Part shown: positions 56,830 through 64,000 of the stretch, one piece after another | Layout of the letters: each line of letters opens with the position of its first letter | Numbering within the stretch: position 1 is the first letter of the stretch | Source: Metarhizium brunneum | Lineage: Eukaryota; Ascomycota; Sordariomycetes; Hypocreales; Clavicipitaceae | Reading direction: 5' to 3' | Length of the DNA: 64,000 bases | NCBI RefSeq assembly: GCF_013426205.1 | Contig: NC_089426.1 | Span: 434,001 to 498,000, forward strand | Translations under genes and position numbers: made by a program | The notes under the pieces: model-generated | Databases searched by the model: none | What the model saw: the letters and a program-made list of their open reading frames with translations, nothing else | Told to the model about the DNA's origin: nothing

Positions 56830-57066
56830 TCAGCAAGATTTTTTCGGGTGGCAGAAACTTACACAGGTGCCCCAGTTAGGGGTATGTAGGACACAGTGCC
56901 GCAAGCAGCATCGGCGTATGACACCTATGTTTGAATGGCAGAGGTCTCCTGGCACAAGACAACCATTATTGTCATCTTTATCCCATGGATCCCATTTAGT
57001 GTATGGGACCGCCGCCGACGCCACTAGCTGGATTAGACAAGACAACAGGGCAATTGAAATCTTCAT
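56830..57066 (-). CDS. Small secreted cysteine-rich peptide, knottin-like spacing
   Basis: A 78-aa protein has signal peptide MKISIALLSCLIQLVASA, then a short pro-like segment VPYTKWDPWDKDDN and a cysteine-rich core. The core spacing is C-x6-C-x9-CC-x3-C-x9-C, the framework of inhibitor cystine knot peptides, followed by two more cysteines in the last 11 residues (C-x3-C-x5-C). A TATATA element near 57221-57229 lies about 160 nt upstream of the ATG. GTAAGT at the sixth core cysteine could be a donor for a 65-nt intron (acceptor CTAG), which would replace the last two cysteines by a different tail. No family is recognised. Known roles of such folds include inhibitors, antimicrobials and effectors; the role here is unknown. 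Confidence 0.6.
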   Translation of the reverse strand: MKISIALLSCLIQLVASAAVPYTKWDPWDKDDNNGCLVPGDLCHSNIGVIRRCCLRHCVLHTPNWGTCVSFCHPKKSC

Positions 57067-59617
57067 GGTTCAGAGTGGCCCGAGGCGACATGTGCGATGG
57101 ATCAAAGGGCGAAGTAAAGAGACACGAGAGCCCAGAGGCAACGGACAAATGTGTGGCCAAGAATGAAGATGCTGCAAAAGAAGAGGCTGTGTGGGCCGTG
57201 ACGTCGGGCGACTCCCAAGAATATATACTTAATGCGAGGGAGAAAGGGGTGTAGATTGAGAATTTGTGGCCTCGCACCTTTTATTCAAAGTTTATTCTAT
57301 ATCAATTGCAGCTGGAAGTTCTTAGCCTCTAGAGACCTTTGCACATTTTGGTTGGATTTTTGCTAGTAGAACAGGTTAAAGTTTTAGCTAAAGCAAATCC
57401 AGCACGTAGAGACGAAAGAAAGTTCGTGTTGGGAGTAGGGCAAGGGCAAGAGCACCGGACGCTTAGGCCGGAATTAAAGTTGCTTAGAGAGCACTGATGA
57501 CATTGGCTCAAGAAGGCACTGGGGGCCAAGACTTTCGCCATGATTGCTCTAATAAAGCTTCAAAGAGGGAAGTGCGCACATGCCAACCTCGGACTCTTAC
57601 AGAATTAGGCGAGATCAACGAGTCAAGATGCCGTCATGACTCACTGAGTGTAGAGCTTGGCAGTTAACCTGGTAAAAAAAGCATGACAAGCAATATATAT
57701 CGGGCCATCGCGCACATTCCCACTTAGTTCTACAGTGACGACTTTGGTCCAATTATCCACAATGTAGTCTGACATGCTTTGTTTTTGTGTAAACTCATGC
57801 TGATGACTACAGCTGCTACGGCGACATGTTCGTAGGCGTCTTCAATTTTTGCCCTGTGGCTTAGTTGGCATTTGATCACACAATGGGAGCCAGCCAACTC
57901 TCAAAAGATTGTGGCTAGCACCATCTAGTCTGGTTCAATTCACCAGACTAGACCTAACTTGACACTTGGGTAAAAATTGACTCGGGCCGTCTCCAACTAT
58001 TCTCTGCTACGTCTCACCTTGAAGATCTATATTAGATCTATTACTATACCCAAGTTGGAAAGGCAATTGTCATGTCAAGATGAAAATATGTAAGACGGCT
58101 CGAGACATTAATTGGCTGAGAGAAGTGGGCTTGGAAGATGAAGACGACAGAAAATATCGACATAGAAATGGTAGGTACTTGCTCTTTCTTCCAAACGCTA
58201 AAACATCCCCGCGTTCTGTTCCTGGTTTTCGTTGACCAGACTCATGTATTCAAGTTTAAAAATACACTGAGCTAAATAAAAAAGAATGACACCAGCACAA
58301 GCTTTTGGGCCACGTTCGTCTTGAGCAGGGAAGATGGGCTGCCAGGGTTGCCAGCTATGAGCTCGGCACTTTTGCATCTCGCATGGTTCGTCGGGCGGCA
58401 TGGCGTGTCTGAAGCGAAGTCAGCCCTGCTTTACGTGAGAAAATTCTCCGGGATGCCTCGCATGGTTCAGATCACCACTGAAGAAGCTCATGTGAAATCT
58501 AACCCCTGTCACCCGGCCACCAGTAACCTGACCAGGACCTTATCGGCATATGGGCAGGAAGCTCTCCGCTAACAATACGTACGTGCGTAGCTGATGGAAG
58601 GTGCCTCGGCATTCATGTTAGAATTTTCTTCACCCCACACGAATGCAATGTACACTATCCTGTTCCCCATACCTAGACGGTGCCAGGTGACGCAGGACAT
58701 GATGGGCGCAAGCATCGCCACAAAAGCCCGCTATATGTCAACCATCAACAATTCGATTCCATGGCCCCGGTAGCTGCTATCGGCTTCGGCATCTGTTCGA
58801 CCGACCCGTTTCCCGCCTTATCCTGGCATAGTTGTCAATAGTTCCGCTGTTGCATGTGTTCAGAACCAAGTTACTTTAATGAGGCCATAGATTGGGCCGG
58901 ACGCAACATCCCAAGTGATGCCGATCCTTGAACTTTTATGCCATGAACTGCTGAACACGACCAGGCTCATTCAGATGTATATCCCTCCACTGTGTCCGAT
59001 AACGCCGCCTTAGCTTTGCGTGTTTTTTTTTGGAAATATGAATACTGTAATCATTGCGGAAACCAAACGCGAATGGTGTGTCAATCGGCGTACACTGGAT
59101 GTAAGCTCTGAGGAGCCGGGACGCCGTGAACGGCGTGGCACCGATTACCTGAACAGATGGACTAATTATGCCAGGCCTTTTTGAGCTTGGCATCGCCCAA
59201 CGCTGATTTCTATTACGCGTTAGGAAGTCTAGGTAGCTTGTGCTTTGAGTCATCCAAGTAGGTGAAAGAACGAGTCAAATAGTACAGTTGAATCTGCATT
59301 TAATAATATCATATAAACTAACAACACGGACAAGACGAAGAATTTTGTGCACATGTTCAAGCATAATTAGCAGGACTGGGGGAACAGCGCGTCCCAGACT
59401 ACCAAACACTTTATAACAGTCTTGTAGCATATTCTTTTGCAACTGGTTTATTCGAATGACACAAATATTCAGATAGCCCTGCCACAGAAACGAGTGGGAA
59501 AACACTCGCAACCTTCTGCTTCTGTTGGTCGTTCTCCTACACTGCAACCTGACCTGATTCTCTGCGCTCTGACCCATCCAGCGTGTCAACCATTTGCTCT
59601 TCTGTGCTAAGTACATG
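57067..59617. other. Accessory intergenic, no supported gene
   Basis: Contains the promoter of the Cys-rich peptide and 2 kb of mixed sequence. Frames at 58198-58572 and 58936-59253 lack domain, signal or splice support. A possible small exon MKICKTARDINWLREVGLED with a GTAGGT donor occurs near 58080-58170, but no partner exon was found. Confidence 0.3.
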
Positions 59618-60208
59618 CTACTCATTGACGGGTTTTTGTGAGTAATCTTTAATAAAAATGTAACCGTCCGCATCGTTCCACCCCCCTTGAAACTTCGTCC
59701 AACCTGTGCCACTTTGCAGTTCCCATACGAGTCGCTCCTTTTCGGATGGGATTGCGAAAGCGACCTCGGGGCCCCAGTACCCCCACTTAACTGCAAAGCT
59801 CTCGTAAATTTTCTCTTTAGAATAGTACCTAAGCCTAAGCTTCTTCTCGATTATTTCTTCCACTTCTTGAGTTTGCGTAATATTTAGCTCCTTGTCAACG
59901 AAAGTGACACTGTTAGGATCCAGGAGCGACCTTGTTGCGGCTTGGATCTACACCAGAAATATTAGCTCTGCCATCTGAAGTATGGCACAGCTCCCCAGAG
60001 AAGGCTGCTCTGACTACCACCAGACAAGGGCAACATCTCCCCTTGGAGCGGTGCCTCCCTCGCCGGCTGCCATGGAAATGGGAGGGGGCCTTATGATTTG
60101 TATTGCACTCACACGTTTGTCCAGGGGGGTGTCATTTGCCAAGACGAGTTTAAGATCTTCCATCTCCGTCTTTGTAGCATCGCGACATCGGCGCTCTACT
60201 CCCTGCAT
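59618..60208 (-). CDS. Orphan protein with KWxYxG motif
   Basis: Exon 1 (60208-60113) codes MQGVERRCRDATKTEMEDLK and ends PLDKR. A 165-nt intron (GTGAGT...GTGTAG) leads to exon 2 (59947-59618), giving 141 aa. Exon 2 reads IQAATRSLLDPNSVTFVDKE, then YESFAVKWGYWGPEV, SEKERLVWELQSGTGW and GWNDADGYIFIKD. No signal peptide or membrane helix is seen. The Trp/Tyr-rich C-terminal part looks like a compact alpha/beta domain. It shares a spaced pattern (KWxYxG, ER, LxS, G, W-N) with the protein at 61153, so the two may be diverged paralogues. No known family is recognised. Confidence 0.5.
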
Positions 60209-61152
60209 ATTCTAGAGTTTTTCTTAGCACACAAGACCTCCAAAACAGAGCATGATTTCGCCAGACTTGCCTCTGCGGCTTCTGCCATTTTTTGCGTCGG
60301 GTGTCGCGAGAGGGGGAGTATTCCACAGAGTGAGGGTTGGAAGAAAATGTACACGAAACTGGAACGATGTAGTTGTGCGGCTGGCTGGTCGTCCTGGAAT
60401 CTCTCAGGAAATAGGTCAAGTATATGTAATATTCTATTCATTGCAGGACAAACAGACGCACAATCTATCAATGCGGGAACAAGGGCGTGGAGCTTTCAGT
60501 GTACAAAGGCTCCTTTTGCAGGCCATCTCAGAGACAAACACGCAACAAAGACGGCCTCCTCCATGATGCAGAAGAACGTAGCAGAGAGAGGAACCAACAA
60601 AGATTCAAAACATGACACGACTCCTGTGAGACCTTTGCCAATAAAGAAGCCAGATAAGACGGGTGCATGGGCAACAGCCTGGCAGATGTCAGTACACCAA
60701 GACTCATTATGAGCTGTCCGAAAGCAGCACAACAAAAACATGGAGGATTCTAAAATTAAGAAGCGTGTAGCATGCTAAACGATCCATGATGGTCTTGAAA
60801 CATGGCCATCTGAAAGACAGTCACATGATGCAGACGACCTGTCATGTCATACAGAAACATGTCATAAAGTGAAGTATGGACAAAGAATTCAAATGATGAC
60901 ATGGCTACTACGAAACCTTTGTTCGCGGAGGTGGCGGACATTGATCCGTGGGTAAGTAAAAGGCGCTCCAGTGTTGTTTGCAACTGATTTATATTGACAC
61001 CCCGAATTGCTATCAATCCCATTCCATCCTGCACGCCACCACCCAACCGAGTAGGAAAACCCGCAAGGGGAAAAAAACCTCTCGCTCCTGTGCAGCTACC
61101 TCATCTATCTTTACACTAAATTCGACCCTTCGAGGCGGGGATAGTCTCTTCC
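60209..61152. other. Intergenic between the two orphan genes
   Basis: About 940 nt. A minus-strand frame reading MAEAAEASLAKSCSVLE lies just upstream of the 60208 start, but no intron joins it cleanly. Nothing else is supported. Confidence 0.3.
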
Positions 61153-61419
61153 TTAGAAGTTTTGGAAATGACTACCAGTATTCCACATTCCCGTTTGGTG
61201 AAACCCCTTGGATTCCAAAAGGGATTTAATCCTCTCAAAGTCCCATGGAGAAATTCCGTAGCTGTGATGTCCCTGATAAGACCACTTTGCAGACTGTGAA
61301 TACTTGTATTCCCTGACATACAGGAAGCCCATAGCCGTTACCAATTCTTCGATGGCTTCATCGATATGGTCGATACTATCAGACCGCCCGACTCCCACGG
61401 TGATGTCGTACCAACTCAT
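61153..61419 (-). CDS. Small orphan protein, possible paralogue of the 59618 gene
   Basis: An 88-aa open frame reads MSWYDITVGVGRSDSIDHID, then EELVTAMGFLYVREYKYSQS, KWSYQGHHSYGISPWDFERI and LLESKGFHQTGMWN. It is soluble and Tyr/Trp-rich, with no signal peptide. A TATA-like CTATAAAAGG (minus strand, near 61717-61726) about 300 nt upstream hints at a longer 5' UTR or upstream exon. Pattern similarity to the 141-aa neighbour is limited to spaced residues (KW-x-Y-x-G, ER, L-x-S-x-x-G, W-N). The frame is intact in a region rich in decay. Function unknown. Confidence 0.45.
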   Translation of the reverse strand: MSWYDITVGVGRSDSIDHIDEAIEELVTAMGFLYVREYKYSQSAKWSYQGHHSYGISPWDFERIKSLLESKGFHQTGMWNTGSHFQNF

Positions 61420-63533
61420 TGTCGCTGTTTGCTCAATCTATACTCGACCTATTAGCACTGAAATGGAAATTCTTGCTAAAGTATCCAGAAAGAAAATATG
61501 CTCTGGCACCACTCTCGTGCTGCGTCTCGCCTTGTTTGTAGTGGAAACAGAGCTGCAGCACACTGCTTAATATGGAACTTACTGGAATGTAATAGATTGT
61601 TGTAATGTGTTGTTTGCTGTTGCAGAATTGAGAAATTTGATAGATGTCTGGATTGAATGTGTAGAATGTTGTGGTGGTGTGGTTATCAGGTTAGGATTTA
61701 GTTGGGGAATTCTTCTCCTTTTATAGTTAATTTTTTGATATGATGTCTACGCAAGACTAATTCACAGCAAAACGACATGTCTAAGAAGTAGCAATAGATA
61801 CGAGTGGCGAACGTGTGAACAAAGGCCTGGCGGATTTACTTGCCGGGGTATTTACCGGGGTTCCTCTTGTATGATATTCACACACAAAGGAAATGATTGT
61901 TACTTAAAGCATGGGATTCAACTCTGCTAATTATCGTGATAGAGTTGTTTTGTCTTTGCCAAGTGTTCAGTCAGTTACCTCTGTATTCTGCATCATACAC
62001 CCATTGCTCTTTCTGTGTAAATTATCACCACATCGCGTGAGACTAGTCTGGCCTTACAAGGGTTATGAATCTCGAACACATGCTCTGGTTTTTTTTGCAC
62101 TCAGCGCACCGAGAGTTTACATTACGTTTACAAAAGAAAATAATGGATGGGAAAGGGTGGCAGATTGGTGAATCTGAATCGACGGCCCCCAGGGTCTCTT
62201 TTGTTTGGCGACGATTGAAAAGGTCGAAACAAATAGGACCTGGACATGCACCGACTGCAAGACTTCACATATTCGCTACTAAAGCACTAGGCAGGTGCTG
62301 GCTAGAAAGTGCTTCTTGGATTTCTTCACAAGCATGGTTGGAGCACTTCTGGTCCCCGCTGGGCAAACAGTTTCTGCATTAGCTCGGACGGCGTCACAGT
62401 CTCAGTGCTTATCTTAGACTTTGCTGGTTGGTTTCCGCTGAGGCGAAACGCAGAATTAAGCTAAATCACCAGAATGATTATAGTGAACCTCATTGTTTCG
62501 AGAGTTGGTTGCGTTTGCTCTTGAGCCCTTCCCTGAATGTAATGAATCCTTGGTGTGCTAAGTTGTTATGGTTTAAAATTTAAGTGGCGGGCGAGAAGAT
62601 GATTCTTTATACCTCTTTAATGCATAGCAGTCGGTGAAAAACAGAGAGGAAGAGAGAGAGAGGATCTGAATCTCTGGCACAAGTAGCCTATAAACACTCG
62701 CAGCCATTCACAAGCTCGTGTCAATCGACGTCAAGTCCATCAAGAACAGTGTGGCAACGAGCTAATAAGTGATGGAGTTGCATTGGATGGGCCGTCATTG
62801 CCTTCAGAGGTAGTGATTGGTGGTAGCTAGGTTTGTTGCCTTTGTTTGTTTGCATTGACTAAGAAAATTGCCAGTAACGTTTAAGACGTGGGAAGTGAGG
62901 AAGTTTTAGAAAGAGGGCTTATAAAGACACGTTCATAGCCGTTGCTCTATGAAGATTGTTGGTGTTTCCCTGCAGTAACATACGCTTATCAAGGAGAAGA
63001 AAAAGGTCTAACATGCTCACATCTGTAGCACAGCAACATCAATCCCATATCAGTAATATACACTCAAAAAGACGCAACGCAAGCTAATTCACACATAAAT
63101 ATAGTACCCAGCGACTGTAAACATCTTCCACAGTGTTCAAGACTTTCATAAGCTGTATACGACGTTCCTATTGAATCAGGCAGAACACGACCGCACACTC
63201 GGTTCAACGACGCAAGGAATGGGAGTTGTGGCATCTTGATTTATTCCGAGTGAAATTTGTATATATATCGCTACTTAGAAAACAAAGCGGTGTGGTGTTG
63301 ACTAAAGACAATGCAAACTGCAGTGAATAGTGCCTTGGGTTTTCAAGTAGAGGATCCCGTGGACAAGGGAACTACGCGCAGCAGCTCAGGGGCTTTCAAA
63401 TATTCTAGCCACAAGTTCACAGACATCAGGGACCAAGATGCATGAAGGGGAAGTTCTGAAGACGTAACAAAGGTAATCATCTGACTCAACTTGACTGGTG
63501 CAGGGCCTACAGCCTTTTGTGAAAGAGTGGTAC
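61420..63533. other. Accessory intergenic, no supported gene
   Basis: Mixed sequence with short frames only. Long GT/TG-rich words occur near 61590-61690 upstream of the 61153 gene. No repeats besides simple ones (GAGAGA near 62647-62662). Confidence 0.3.
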
Positions 63534-63611
63534 TCGTGACAAGGGTTCAATACAAAAGGCTTGGATTTAATAGCTCAACTCATCTAATAACGTTTTTCGG
63601 TATCAAAGTGC
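63534..63611 (+). repeat. Dispersed roughly 70-bp repeat, copy C
   Basis: Most diverged copy: GTGACAAGGGTTC, GGCTTGGA, TAGCTCAACTCA, CTAATAAC, then TCGGTATCAAAG. Several differences from copy B are C-to-T or G-to-A. Same orientation as copies at 23516 and 53681. Confidence 0.6.
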
Positions 63612-64000
63612 CTTGGCGACTACTACGAAAATTCCAGATGTAGATGTAAATGGTTCTGTTAGAGCAGAGTCAGCATTGGGCTGCGGCTTGACACTATTCT
63701 AAATAACCAGTAAATTCATGCTTGCTTTTTCTTATATGTGTACATGTACAACCCTGAGCTTACTTAGTAGTTTTCAGCTCGCTACTAAGCCAGCCACAAT
63801 AAACTAGGCGCACTTCATTCTGCAGCATGATGGCCTGGGAGAATGCCACTTGCGGGTGACCGACTCCTGGAGGCAAGCCACGGGAAGAGCATTGCTTATG
63901 TGCATAAGCACATGTTTCTCGAGTTGTCCTGACTCCTGTGCATTAGGCATAATGGAATCGGTGTGGTGGATGAGCTGCATATCCGAGGCGATTGGCCCTC
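63612..64000. other. Window end, no gene seen
   Basis: 389 nt without a supported frame. A short inverted word (GCTTATGTGCATAAGC, near 63894-63909) is the only structure noticed. Confidence 0.3.

Noticed and set aside
58936..59253. 105-codon minus-strand frame (MTQSTSYLDF...)
   Set aside because: No family, signal or splice support; it could be real but cannot be separated from chance.

Overview
The window is nuclear DNA of a filamentous ascomycete. The genes carry short spliceosomal introns, mostly 50-85 nt, with GTNNGT-type donors and CTAAC/CTGAC branch sites. They encode fungal families: Zn2Cys6 and GATA regulators, Slt11, Mzm1, zuotin, Erg6, a hybrid histidine kinase and an ergosterol-type methyltransferase. 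A secreted enterotoxin-A-like ADP-ribosyltransferase and C-to-T/G-to-A decayed repeats (RIP-like) suggest Hypocreales, perhaps a Clavicipitaceae-type insect or invertebrate associate. That placement is inference; no species is claimed.

Layout. 1-23.1 kb is gene-dense, GC-balanced DNA: an F-box protein cut by the window edge, an Mcp1-like membrane protein, a small C2H2 protein, a Zn2Cys6 regulator divergent from a full-size ABCB transporter, a glycerate kinase, an MFS transporter and an orphan gene. 23.1-36.7 kb is accessory DNA: AT-rich decayed blocks, a WD40 remnant of an NLR-type gene, small membrane or secreted orphan proteins, a broken gene, a secreted protein-arginine deiminase with all four catalytic residues, and a decayed carboxylesterase. 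36.7-48.6 kb is a compact block of conserved genes: hybrid histidine kinase, GATA factor, zuotin, Mzm1, Slt11 and Erg6. 48.6-64 kb is accessory again: the enterotoxin-like gene, AT-rich tandem repeats, a 5'-nucleotidase relic destroyed by C-to-T stops, two Cys-rich secreted proteins, a LINE RNase H fragment running into a 20-bp minisatellite, an NLR helical fragment, and two small orphan proteins that may be paralogues.

How it fits together. The window alternates between a stable core and a fast-evolving compartment. The core supplies ribosome-associated chaperoning, splicing, complex III assembly, sterol synthesis and two-component signalling. The compartment holds secreted enzymes and peptides beside mutated transposon and NLR debris. 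The Zn2Cys6/ABC transporter pair shares one promoter region and may be a small regulated export unit. Three copies of a roughly 70-bp repeat, all in the same orientation, lie in the accessory parts and look like ends of one retroelement family. Gene models below were built by hand from reading frame and splice signals. Those whose exon lengths sum to a multiple of three with conserved protein across each junction are given higher confidence.
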